Positions 38,071 through 47,300 of a stretch of DNA of 64,000 nucleotides are shown here, piece after piece. The notes below the pieces were generated by a model, which did no database searches, was not told where the DNA came from, and saw nothing but the letters and a program-made list of their open reading frames with translations. Made by a program: the position numbers and the translations under genes. Source of the DNA: Rahnella sikkimica (lineage in GTDB: Bacteria; Pseudomonadota; Gammaproteobacteria; Enterobacterales; Enterobacteriaceae); NCBI RefSeq assembly GCF_002951615.1, contig NZ_CP019062.1, positions 1,240,001 to 1,304,000 on the forward strand, written 5' to 3'. Position 1 is the first letter of the stretch, and the number at the start of each line of letters is the position of its first letter.

Positions 38071-38126
38071 TTCAACTTTCAACTTTCAACTTTCAACTTT
38101 CAACTTTCAACTTTCAACTTTCAACT
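38071..38126. repeat. Eight perfect tandem copies of TTCAACT
   Basis: The heptamer TTCAACT is repeated eight times without a mismatch, starting 32 bases after the cbl stop codon. Short perfect arrays of this kind change copy number by strand slippage. It is outside any reading frame. Confidence 0.97.
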
Positions 38127-38134
38127 TCAAGACC

Positions 38135-38200
38135 TTGGGCTCGCCGCCCAAACTGGCCCAAAGGGCGCGTTAACGCGCGCGCCCTCTGGACACCCGCGCT
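38135..38200. repeat. GC-rich palindromic intergenic segment
   Basis: Contains adjoining palindromes: ttgggc-tcgcc-gcccaa (38135-38151) and gggcgcg-ttaa-cgcgcgcgccc (about 38163-38184). Both can form strong hairpins. They follow the heptamer array and precede the composite repeat. No coding potential is seen. Confidence 0.7.
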
Positions 38201-38252
38201 CTTTAACTGCGCGCTATCGCTTGTAAAGTATGTTTCAGCAACTCCGGCTAGT

Positions 38253-38368
38253 GCCGCAAACGCCGCCGCTGCGCGGTGCTCTCGTTTCGGGTTCGAACCT
38301 GCTCGAAAACAGACTCTCGCCGTTTCTCACCACTCACTCAACGTCGTTCTGAAAGCGGCCAGAGGCTT
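38253..38368 (-). repeat. Dispersed intergenic repeat, inverted partial copy
   Basis: This 116-base segment is the reverse complement of 61141-61256, with only scattered mismatches (for example gggttcgaacctgctcgaaaa against ttttcgagcaggttcgaaccc). It ends with gaaagcggccagaggctt. That segment pairs with the start of the direct copy 88 bases further on, so the two make a large stem-loop. Confidence 0.88.
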
Positions 38369-38455
38369 TTTAGTTCGCAACCTTACTGCTGGTTGTTTTT
38401 AATAAAATGAGTTGCCGTTTTCACAAAAGGTTAAGTAAGAAAACTGAATGACTTT

Positions 38456-38729
38456 GAATTTAGATAATCCTCCAGCCGCTTTCAGAAAGCTTGCTGAATG
38501 AGTGTTTCGAGACCGAAAGGCTCGAAGACCGAAATGAAGGAACCGCGTAGCGGCAAGTTTTCGCGGCAATAATTGTGGCTGCTGAAAAATAGCCAGCCAG
38601 CGGCAGCGCGTGTTGGAAAAAAGCGTGGGAGATCAAAGAGGGAGGCGCTTTCCTCCCTCTTTGTCGGTTTCGGCGCAGTGAGTTAAGTGATCACCGTAAT
38701 TGAGAAACCGAAACTTCCTCGATCCCGCC
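38456..38729 (+). repeat. Dispersed intergenic repeat, direct copy
   Basis: A copy of the element at 61131-61417. Both begin with gaatttagataa and cctccagccgctttca; the middle is diverged. The last 141 bases (38589-38729 and 61278-61417) are nearly identical. They include a terminator-like 11-base stem aaagagggagg / cctccctcttt at 38635-38662. No reading frame spans it. It is non-coding and its activity is unknown. Confidence 0.9.
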
Positions 38730-38850
38730 ATCACGGCGAGTGAGAAACCGAAACTTTCTCGGTCAAGCCATCAATGCAATTGAAAAACAGAAATTTTCTC
38801 GATCATAGTTCCAGCGCTTCACTGCAAGTGAAAAAAAACCGAATTTCATA
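38701..38850 (+). repeat. 40-base degenerate tandem repeats upstream of the importer operon
   Basis: Units start at 38701, 38741 and 38781, exactly 40 bases apart, each opening with tgagaaaccgaaa or a close variant. A weaker fourth unit starts at 38829. Each unit has a short inverted repeat (gagaaa ... tttctc). The array ends about 60 bases before the first importer gene. One equivalent unit occurs at the end of the second repeat copy (about 61389-61417). Confidence 0.85.
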
Positions 38851-38908
38851 AAAGCGTCATTTAAGCCCGTTAGGTTATGCCCATCACCGGCAGAGACGGG
38901 CAACAAAC

Positions 38909-40012
38909 ATGAGTTATGTATCACTCCATCACATCCACAAAACCTGGGGCAATAAAATTGCGCTCGACGACATCAGTTTTGATGTGGAAGAAGGCGAATT
39001 TATTGCGCTGCTGGGGCCTTCCGGCTGCGGGAAATCCACCATGTTGCGCACGATTGCCGGGCTGGAATCAGCCGACAGCGGGGCGATTTATTTCCAGCAA
39101 TCCGACGTCACCGCGCTGACGCCGTCGCAGCGCAAACTGTCGATGGTGTTTCAGTCCTATGCATTATTTCCACACATGAGCGTGCGGGAAAACCTGCTGT
39201 TCGGGCTGCGGGCGCGTGGCGAAGATAAGCGGCAATTTGCTTCGCGGCTGGCGGACGTCAGCCGGCTGATGGAGCTGGAACCGCTGCTGGACAGATTGCC
39301 ATCGCAGCTTTCGGGCGGGCAGCAGCAACGCGTGGCGCTCGGGCGGGCGGTGATCGCCAATAACCGGCTGTGCCTGATGGATGAACCGCTGTCCAATCTC
39401 GACGCCAAGCTGCGTCAGAGTATGCGCCGCGAAATCCGGGCGATTCAGAAAAAACTCGGCCTGACGATGGTGTATGTCACCCACGATCAGACTGAAGCGA
39501 TGAGCATGGCGGATAAAATCATTCTGCTTAACGACGGTCGCATCGAACAGCACGACACGCCGGACAATCTCTACAACAACCCGGAAAGCATTTTTGCTGC
39601 GCAATTTATCGGTGCGCCGCCGATGAATATCCTGCCGCTGACGCGTCGCGGTGAACATCATTATCTCGCCGCCATGCCGGTTCCTGTGGTGGAAATGCCG
39701 GGTGACGCTTCGCTCAGCCTGGGGCTGCGCGCCGAAGATATTCAGCTGACCGATGCCACGCAGGCGGGGCTGACGGCACAGGTTGTCAGCCACGAATACA
39801 TGGGCGCGGATACGCTGGTGGTGTGTTCACTCGCCGGTGCCGCAGAGCCGCTGACCGTCAAAGTGGCCGGCATGAAGCGTTTTGCCGAAGGCCAGCCGGT
39901 CGGGCTGCAATGGCTGACCAGCGCACAATATTTTTTCTTCACGACGGGCGGAAAACGCTGTTATGACGCGGAGGAATTTTGTATGCCCTCCGGTCAGAGA
40001 GTTGCCGTCTAG
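38909..40012 (+). CDS. ABC importer ATPase, UgpC/MalK type
   Basis: A 367-residue ATP-binding protein of the carbohydrate/glycerophosphodiester importer class. Walker A is GPSGCGKSTM near residue 38, the Q-loop region QSYALFPHMSVREN near 89, the signature LSGGQQQRVALGRA near 134, Walker B LCLMDEPLSNLDAKLR near 152, and the His switch YVTHDQTEAMS. The C-terminal third is the regulatory TOBE-like region of MalK/UgpC. It heads the operon, which then encodes a binding protein, two permeases and a phosphoesterase. An ATPase-first order differs from the ugpBAEC order of E. coli. Confidence 0.92.
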   Translation: MSYVSLHHIHKTWGNKIALDDISFDVEEGEFIALLGPSGCGKSTMLRTIAGLESADSGAIYFQQSDVTALTPSQRKLSMVFQSYALFPHMSVRENLLFGLRARGEDKRQFASRLADVSRLMELEPLLDRLPSQLSGGQQQRVALGRAVIANNRLCLMDEPLSNLDAKLRQSMRREIRAIQKKLGLTMVYVTHDQTEAMSMADKIILLNDGRIEQHDTPDNLYNNPESIFAAQFIGAPPMNILPLTRRGEHHYLAAMPVPVVEMPGDASLSLGLRAEDIQLTDATQAGLTAQVVSHEYMGADTLVVCSLAGAAEPLTVKVAGMKRFAEGQPVGLQWLTSAQYFFFTTGGKRCYDAEEFCMPSGQRVAV

Positions 40013-40075
40013 CGGCCATTTATCGTCGTGAACGTATTTTTTACTCTTACTACAACACTTGCCGAAGGGAAAACC

Positions 40076-41356
40076 ATGTCACTTGTTCATCGCTTTTCAC
40101 GCCTTGCTACCGCTGTTTTGCTGATCACCGGAACCTCTGCTTTTGCGGCCGATCCGGTGAAATTACAGATGTATTACCCGATTGCCGTGGGCGGAAAAAT
40201 CAGCCATACGGTCGATACGCTGGTGGAAGATTTTCAGAAAACGCACCCGGATATCAGCATTCAGCCGGTGTACACCGGAGATTACGCAACGACGGTAACC
40301 AAAGCACTGACCGCGTTTCGCGGGGGCAATGCGCCGCAAATCGCGGTGATCGGCGACATCGAAGCTTATTCCCTGATTGATGCGGGCGCGATTGTGCCGG
40401 TGAGCGATCTCGCCAATGACGCGGAAGGGAAAAAGTGGATCGACGGCTTCTATCCGGCCTTTATCCGTCACATTCAGGACAAAGTCTGGAGCATTCCGTT
40501 CCAGCGTTCGACGGTGGTGTTGTACTGGAATAAACAGGCGTTTGAGAAAGCCGGTCTGAACGGCGACACGCCGCCGGCCAACTGGCAGCAGGTCGTGGAT
40601 TTTGGTAAGAAACTGGTGGTACGCGACGGCAACGACGTCAAACAGTGGGGCATCGAAATCCCTTCTACGCCAAACGGTTACTGGAACTTCCAGGGCATTG
40701 CCGCCACCAACGGCAGCCATCTGGATAACGGCAAAGGCACCGCTGTCACATTTGACACACCGGCCAACGTGGAAGCGCTGCAATGGCTGACCGATCTGGC
40801 GCAGAAAGACGCGGTTTCCCCGAAAGGCGCGATTGCCTGGGGCACCACGCCGCAGGATTTCATCGACGGCAAAACGGCCATGATGGTGACCACCACCGGC
40901 AACCTGACGACGGTGCGTGACAACGCGAAATTCCCGTTTGGTGTAGCGATGCTGCCGGAGAAAACCCAGCGCGGCAGCCCGACCGGCGGCGGCAATTTGT
41001 ATGTTTTCAAAAACGCGACGCCTGAGCAGCAGAAAGCGGCAATGGAGTTCATCCGCTGGGTGTCCGCCCCGGAACAGGCGGCACGCTGGAGCATCGCGAC
41101 CGGTTATGTCGCGACGTCGCCAGCCGCGTGGGAAACGACGGTGATGCAGGATTATGTGAAAAAGGTTCCGCAGGCGCTGGTGGCCCGTGAGCAGCTGAAA
41201 TACTCGCAGCCGGAACTCTCGACCTACAACAGCGTGCAGATTCAGGAGCTGATGAACCATGCAATCGAAGCGGCGGTGACGCAGGCGAAAACGCCAGCCG
41301 ACGCGCTCAGTTCTGCCCAAAAACAGGCTGACCGTCTGTTGAAACCGTATCAGTAA
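40076..41356 (+). CDS. Periplasmic binding protein, UgpB-like
   Basis: A 426-residue family 1 extracellular solute-binding protein with a Sec signal (LATAVLLITGTSAFAAD, cleavage near residue 22). Features near UgpB and related binding proteins are HIQDKVWSIPFQRSTVVLYW near residue 140, PPANWQQVVDFGKKLV near 165, and GGGNLYVFKNATPEQQKAA near 300. The preferred start at 40076 has an aaggga site and gives a normal signal peptide; the frame is open to 40028. It lies 63 bases after the ATPase and 9 bases before the first permease. The ligand is not certain; glycerol 3-phosphate, its diesters or a sugar are possible. Confidence 0.9.
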   Translation: MSLVHRFSRLATAVLLITGTSAFAADPVKLQMYYPIAVGGKISHTVDTLVEDFQKTHPDISIQPVYTGDYATTVTKALTAFRGGNAPQIAVIGDIEAYSLIDAGAIVPVSDLANDAEGKKWIDGFYPAFIRHIQDKVWSIPFQRSTVVLYWNKQAFEKAGLNGDTPPANWQQVVDFGKKLVVRDGNDVKQWGIEIPSTPNGYWNFQGIAATNGSHLDNGKGTAVTFDTPANVEALQWLTDLAQKDAVSPKGAIAWGTTPQDFIDGKTAMMVTTTGNLTTVRDNAKFPFGVAMLPEKTQRGSPTGGGNLYVFKNATPEQQKAAMEFIRWVSAPEQAARWSIATGYVATSPAAWETTVMQDYVKKVPQALVAREQLKYSQPELSTYNSVQIQELMNHAIEAAVTQAKTPADALSSAQKQADRLLKPYQ

Positions 41357-41365
41357 GGCTCGCGA

Positions 41366-42289
41366 ATGAGCATTCCTCACAGCACGCTTCACGCTGTTGC
41401 CCCGGCAGCCCGCACACGCGGGTTGTCTTTGCAGATTTACGGCTATCTGCTGATCTTGCCTGCGCTCTGTTTTTTGCTGCTGTTTACCCACTATCCGGCG
41501 CTGGCGACTATCTGGGAAAGCGTGTTCAGCGCCGCACGCAGCGGGCATCCGGCGCAGTTTGTCGGGCTGGATAACTACCGCGCGCTGCTTGATGACGACA
41601 CGTTTATGCTGGCGCTGCGCAACAATCTGCTTTACGCGGTGATCACCATTCCTCTGTCGGTCGCGCTGGCGCTGATGATGGCGCTGGCGGTCAACCGCCG
41701 TTTGCGCGGCAACGCGATTATTCGCGCGGCGTTTTTCATTCCTTCTTTACTACCGATGGTGGCGATCGCTAATCTCTGGCTGTTTTTCTATACACCGCAG
41801 CTCGGGTTGCTCAACAAACTGATGGCGCTGTTTTCGCTGCCCGCCGTGAACTGGCTCGGCGAACCGGGCACCGCGCTTTACAGCCTGATGGTGGTGTCCG
41901 TCTGGCGCGAAGCCGGGTTCTTTATGATTTTTTATCTCGCGGCATTGCAGCAAATCGATCCGCGTCTGGCTGAGGCCGCAGAAATAGAAGGGGCGTCGCG
42001 CCGCTACTTTTTCCGTCGGGTGCAATGGCCGCTGCTGATGCCGACCACGCTGTTTATCCTGATCAATGCCTCGATGAACGCTTTCCGCATCGTGGATCAG
42101 GTGATTGCGATGACCAACGGCGGACCGAATAACAGCACAAGTTTGCTGCTGTTTTATATCTACCGCACCGCGTTCAGCTACTGGGATTTGCCGTATGCCT
42201 CGGCGATGACCGTGGTGTTGCTGGTGATTCTTGCCTCGATTGCGCTGATTAAATTCAATCTGCTGGATAAAAGGACGCATTACCAATGA
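41366..42289 (+). CDS. ABC importer permease, UgpA/MalF type
   Basis: A 307-residue permease with six predicted membrane segments, the first near residues 28-45. The cytosolic ATPase-contact loop has the EAA signature EAAEIEGASRRYFFRRVQWP near residue 205. MTNGGPNNSTSLLLFYIYR and the TM6 region are typical of UgpA-like permeases. It overlaps the following permease gene by 4 bases (ATGA). Confidence 0.93.
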   Translation: MSIPHSTLHAVAPAARTRGLSLQIYGYLLILPALCFLLLFTHYPALATIWESVFSAARSGHPAQFVGLDNYRALLDDDTFMLALRNNLLYAVITIPLSVALALMMALAVNRRLRGNAIIRAAFFIPSLLPMVAIANLWLFFYTPQLGLLNKLMALFSLPAVNWLGEPGTALYSLMVVSVWREAGFFMIFYLAALQQIDPRLAEAAEIEGASRRYFFRRVQWPLLMPTTLFILINASMNAFRIVDQVIAMTNGGPNNSTSLLLFYIYRTAFSYWDLPYASAMTVVLLVILASIALIKFNLLDKRTHYQ

Positions 42290-43131
42290 GCAGCCTGACG
42301 ATGACGTTAACGCCAGCGCGGCCGTTTTCCGCTGGCCGTCTGTGCCTGAATATCGCCATCTGGCTGGCGGCGTTTTTGTGGTTTTTGCCGGTGCTGGTGT
42401 CGGTCTGGGTCGCCATTCATCCGGCGTCTGAGCAGGGGAGTTTTTCGCTGTTTGCGCCCCTGACTTTGCAGAATTTTATCAACGCCTGGGAAGCCGCGCC
42501 GTTCGGACGCTATTTCCTCAACACCACGCTGCTGGTGCTGATGATTGTGGTCTGCCAGCTGATTCTGGCGACGCTCGCCGCCTACGCGCTGGTGCGGTTT
42601 AAACTCCAAGGTGCCGGGATCATTTTTGCGCTGGTGCTTTTGCAGCTGATGATCAGCCCCGACGTTTTGATCCTCAATAACTACAAAACGATCGGCGCGC
42701 TCGGCCTGCGCGACAGTTTGCTCGGAATTGCGCTGCCGTATTTCGCTTCGGCGTTTGCCATTTTCCTGCTGCGCCAGACGTTCCGAAGCATTCCGCTGGT
42801 GCTCGAAGAAGCCGCGATTGTCGAAGGGGCCAGCCGTTTTTACATTCTGCGCAAAATCTACATTCCGCTGGCGAAGCCGGTGTACGTAGCGTTTGCGCTG
42901 GTGTCGGTAAGTTTCCACTGGAACGATTTCCTCTGGCCGCTGGTGATCACCGATTCCGTGAAAGTGCGGCCGATTACCGTCGGGCTACAGCTGTTTTCTG
43001 CACCGGAACAGGGCGTGCAGTGGGCGCTGATCGGCGCGGCAACGCTGATGACGGTGCTGCCGTTACTCGCGTTATTCCTTATTTTTCAACGTCAGTTCGT
43101 CCAATCCTTTATGCGGGCTGGGATTCGATAA
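42286..43131 (+). CDS. ABC importer permease, UgpE/MalG type
   Basis: A 281-residue second permease with six membrane segments. The EAA loop is EEAAIVEGASRFYILRKIYI near residue 170. The periplasmic loop LQNFINAWEAAPFGRYFLNT and the segment VSFHWNDFLWPLVITDS are typical of UgpE/MalG-type permeases. It overlaps the preceding gene by 4 bases and is followed after 18 bases by the phosphoesterase gene. Confidence 0.93.
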   Translation: MSSLTMTLTPARPFSAGRLCLNIAIWLAAFLWFLPVLVSVWVAIHPASEQGSFSLFAPLTLQNFINAWEAAPFGRYFLNTTLLVLMIVVCQLILATLAAYALVRFKLQGAGIIFALVLLQLMISPDVLILNNYKTIGALGLRDSLLGIALPYFASAFAIFLLRQTFRSIPLVLEEAAIVEGASRFYILRKIYIPLAKPVYVAFALVSVSFHWNDFLWPLVITDSVKVRPITVGLQLFSAPEQGVQWALIGAATLMTVLPLLALFLIFQRQFVQSFMRAGIR

Positions 43132-43149
43132 GAACAACCGGAGCATATT

Positions 43150-44079
43150 ATGACCGTGATCACTTCATCTCCTTTGTTATCGGAAGCGCAGGAACAGGCT
43201 CTGGGCAACGTGAGTGCTTTGTATCAGTTGCCGGATATGCATGACGCGGCGGTTTCAGGCGTCAGGCTGCGTTTCGGGCTGATTGCGGACCCGCAATACG
43301 CCGATGCCGACGTTCAAAAAGAGCGTTATTACCGCAACAGCCTGAATAAACTGGCGACAGCGATTAATGAGCTTAATGATTTAAAGCTCGATTTCGTGGT
43401 CACGCTGGGCGACCTGGTGGATCGCGACTGGAGCAGTTATCAGGCGGTGCTGGCGCGCTACGAGGCGTTGCGCCATCCGCACGCCGTGCTTATCGGTAAC
43501 CACGATGCGCAGGTGATTTCACAACATCTGGCGGCGCAGTCTCCTGCGCTCGGATTGCCTAAAAGTTATTATCAGTTCAGCCTGCCGGGCTACCGTTTTC
43601 TGGTGATTGACGGCAACGACGTCAGTTTGTACTGCAATCACGCCAACGGCGAAGACCGTCAGCTGGCAGAATTTATGCTCGATGAACTGACCGAGTGCCA
43701 GCAGTCGCAGGCGCAGCCGTGGAACGGTGCGGTAGGGCGCAAACAGCTGGAATGGATTGAGCAAAACCTGAAACAGGCGCGCGCGCAGGGCGAAACGGTG
43801 CTGGTATTCGGCCATTACCCGCTGACGCCAGTGAACTCGCATAATCTGTGGAACTGCGAAACGCTGGTGGAATTGCTGTGCCGCTATAACGTGCGCGCCT
43901 ACTTCGCCGGGCACGATCACCGCGGGGGCTACGACCGCGTGGAGAATACCGATTTTATTACGCTCAAAGGGATGGTCGACGGGGAAAGCAGCCTGCCATT
44001 TTCATCCGTCACGCTGACCGGTGACGTACTGACGATCACAGGATACGGGCCGGAAGTGAGCAGGGTGTTGAGTTTTTGA
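43150..44079 (+). CDS. Metallophosphoesterase, ADP-ribose/CDP-alcohol diphosphatase-like
   Basis: A 309-residue calcineurin-type phosphoesterase without signal peptide, so cytosolic. All metal-binding blocks are present: FGLIADPQYAD near residue 42, TLGDLVDRDW near 90, VLIGNHDAQ near 116, VFGHYPLTP near 223 and FAGHDHRGGYD near 255. The combination of ADPQYAD with RYYRNSL just after it is what I know from Mn-dependent ADP-ribose/CDP-alcohol diphosphatases (ADPRibase-Mn), which split ADP-ribose, CDP-choline and CDP-glycerol. As the last gene of the importer operon it probably acts on the imported compound, pointing to a phosphodiester or pyrophosphodiester substrate. Another phosphodiester specificity is possible. 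Confidence 0.82.
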   Translation: MTVITSSPLLSEAQEQALGNVSALYQLPDMHDAAVSGVRLRFGLIADPQYADADVQKERYYRNSLNKLATAINELNDLKLDFVVTLGDLVDRDWSSYQAVLARYEALRHPHAVLIGNHDAQVISQHLAAQSPALGLPKSYYQFSLPGYRFLVIDGNDVSLYCNHANGEDRQLAEFMLDELTECQQSQAQPWNGAVGRKQLEWIEQNLKQARAQGETVLVFGHYPLTPVNSHNLWNCETLVELLCRYNVRAYFAGHDHRGGYDRVENTDFITLKGMVDGESSLPFSSVTLTGDVLTITGYGPEVSRVLSF

Positions 44080-44118
44080 TTTAAGCTAAGTCAATATTCT
44101 GGTTGCTCAGTGTTCATC

Positions 44119-44149
44119 AAAACGCCCTGACAAAATGTCGGGGCGTTTT
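44119..44149 (+). terminator. Terminator of the importer-phosphoesterase operon
   Basis: A stem aaaacgccc / gggcgtttt extended inward by about five more pairs (tgaca / tgtcg), then seven T. It lies 39 bases after the phosphoesterase stop. Confidence 0.93.
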
Positions 44150-44337
44150 TTTATCTGCACCCCTTCACTTTTTCTGCTTTCCCCACACCTGTGAACCGCC
44201 TCACAACGCACTTCCCTTTTAACGTTTAGCTTCGTTCATCTGATTGATTTATTTGTATTTATTCCGTGAATGCAACGATAAACATCTCACCTTCAAATCA
44301 ATCATTCCACGGACGCCTGACCTAAAAGGATTTGCTC

Positions 44338-47300
44338 ATGACCGGATTCCCTGCCGCCCGACAGTTCGATAACACCGCCATCGGCGGCCCGATTGTCCAA
44401 GGTTCCCTCGGTGTAATGATTGGCGCGCCGACCGGCGTGGCGTGTTCGGTGTGCCCCGGCGGTGTGGTGGTAGGTAACCCCGTTAACCCATCCCTCGGTG
44501 CCAAAGTCCTGCCCGGCGAGACCGATATCGCGCTGCCCGCGTCGCTGCCTTTCGTCCTTTCGCGCAGCTACAGTAGCAACAAAACCGGCACGCCCGCGGC
44601 GGTCGGGATGTTCGGCCCCGGCTGGACGGCGGCGGCAGATATCCGTCTGCAAATCCGCGCGGACGAACTCATCCTTAACGACAATGCCGGACGCAGCATT
44701 CATTTCCACCTCCTTCCGCCCGGCCAGATTGCCTTCAGCCACAGCGAAAATCTCTGGCTGGCGCGCGGCGGTGCGGATAAGCAAACCGGGGCGCATCCGC
44801 TCAGCAAGCTCTGGCAGGCGCTGCCGGAGGAACTGCGCAACAGCCCGCATTACTATTTTGTCGCCAATGATGCCACCGGGCCGTGGTGGATTTTAGGCTG
44901 CGTGCAGTTGCCCGAAACTGCGGAAGACGTGCTGCCGCGCCCGCTGCCCGCCAGCCGGTTATTGCTCGGGCTGACCGACCGGTTCGGTAACAGACTCAGT
45001 TATCATCGCGATACTGAAGGGGAATTCGCCGGGCAGATTACCGGCGTCACCGACAGCGTCGGGCGGCGTTTCCGCCTTGAACTGATGACGCTGCCGGACT
45101 TCAAACCCGCGCTGAATAACGGCTGGGGTTCTGATTGTGGCGTGCGGCTTTCCGCCGTCTGGCTGACGAAAGATTTAGCGTTTCCGGACTTGCCGACAAA
45201 ACCTCTGGTGCGCTACGACTACACGCCACGCGGCGAGCTGAAAACCGTTTATGACCGTTCAGGTGAAATTGTCCGGGAGTTCGACTGGCATCAGGAACTG
45301 AGCGGCACCGGCCTGATGGTTGCCCACCGCTACGCCGGACGCCCGGCATCCCGCTACGTGTACGATGCGTCAGGAAAAGTCATTTCACAGGTCAATCCCG
45401 GCGGATTATCTTACAAATTTGAATACACCAAAAACCAGACCCGCGTCACCGACAGCCTCGGACGTCTGCGCGTCTATCATTTCGAAGGTGAGCAAGGGCT
45501 TCGCCGCGTAGTCAGACTGGAGCAGGCCGACGGCAGCGCTATAGAGAGTAAATTTAATAACCGCGGCCAGCTGATATCCCAGACCGACGTCTCCGGGCGC
45601 ACCACCGAATTTCATATCAACCCGGCCAATGGCACGCTGGGCGCGATTTTGCATCCGGGCGGCGAAAAGCGCAGCCAGTTCAACTACAACAAACAAGGGC
45701 AGCTGGTTTGCAGCACCGCGCCGGACGGACGCCGCGTGAGCAGGGAATATGATGCACTGGGGCGTCTGACCGCTGACACCGACGCCCTGCACCAGACCCG
45801 TCGCTATCATTACGCAGACGATAAAAGCGCGCAGCCGTGCGCCACCGAAGACGCGGCGGGCGGGCGTCAGGCGCTGGAATGGAATGCGGCAGGCTTGCTG
45901 GAAAGTTTTACTGACTGCTCCGGTTTCAAAACGATTTACCGCTACAACCGCGACGGTCAGCCGCTGGAAATCCTGCACGAAGAAGGAATGAAAACCCGCT
46001 TTACATACGATGCGCGCGGGCGTCGGATTTCGCGTGAGGACAGCGCCGGACTTGTCACCCGCTGGGAATACAACACGGCGGGCGACGTCATCACCGTCAC
46101 CCGACCGGACGGCAGCCAGAGCACGCAGATTTACGATGAGCGCGGCAATCCAACCACACAGAACGAAGGCGGGCTGACCCGTCAGACTGAATTCGACAGC
46201 GCCGGAAGGTTATCGAGACTCGTCAACGAAAACGGCGCTGACACGAAATTCAGCTACGACGTCATGGACCGGCTGATTCAGGAGGTTGGTTTCGACGGGC
46301 GCGTACAGAGTTATCAGTACAACGCCGCCGGTCAGCTAATCCGCAGCGACGACGCCGGGCTGATGACGCACTGGCATTACGATGACGAAGGCCACCTTAT
46401 CCGCCAGCAGCGTCCGGAAACAAAAGACGGCCCGGACGACGTGCTGTGGCAATATGACGCCGCCGGACGCGTCACCGAAACCGCCCACCGCAGCGAGACC
46501 CATCTGGTCAGCGTGCGCTTCCAGTACGACGCGAATGACAACCTGAACGGCGAGCGGCAGATTATCCGCAACGCCCGCGGCGACCTGCTGTGGCAGCACA
46601 CCGCGGTGCGGGGTTTTGACGTGCGCGGCTTTGAATCCGCCGTCCGCTACGACGGCCTGCCGGAAATCCGCTGGCAAACTTACGGCCCCGGCCATCTTCT
46701 GGGCGTAAAACTCGGCGATGAGGTGCTGCTGGAATTCACCCGCGACAGGCTTCACCGCGAAACCACCCGCCGGTTTAGCGACGGCTGGCAGAGTGAAAAT
46801 ACCTATTCACTCACCGGACAGCTCGCCGCGCAGCACACGCCAGACGTCGGCCACCCGAACCTGAAACGCCATTATCACTACAACGCCGCCGGTCAGATGA
46901 CGCAGATGACCACCGGCCTCGGCGACCATCATTACGCCTACACCCCGGCAGGACGACTGAACAGCGTCAGTTCGCCGGACGGCTTTCTCGCCACCTTCAC
47001 CGACGCCGCCGGTAACCGCAACTGTACGCACCCCGACCTGAATACGCCGCTGGCCGACACGCTGCCGGTCTGGTATCACAACCGCATCCAGCGCGACGAA
47101 AGGTACATTTATGAACACGACAAATTTGGCAACCTGACGGAAAAACGCCCGTACCGCGCCGGCTGGCGGGAGGCACCGCGCGGCGCCATCAGCCATTTTG
47201 CCTACGACCAGGCGCACCGGCTGACGCGTCTGACAATGGAAGAAGACGGCCAGATTCAGACGCAGGCGCGCTATATCTATGACCCGCTCGGGCGGCGCGT

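Noticed and set aside
38071..38126. Heptamer array as a possible CRISPR or replication iteron cluster
   Set aside because: Units are only 7 bases and directly contiguous, with no spacers and no initiator gene or DnaA boxes nearby.
40163..41548. Open frame of 461 codons on the minus strand opposite the UgpB-like gene
   Set aside because: The product is rich in Arg, His and Gln without domain logic, and the plus-strand gene has signal peptide, motifs and operon position. It is a shadow of biased codon use in a GC-rich gene.
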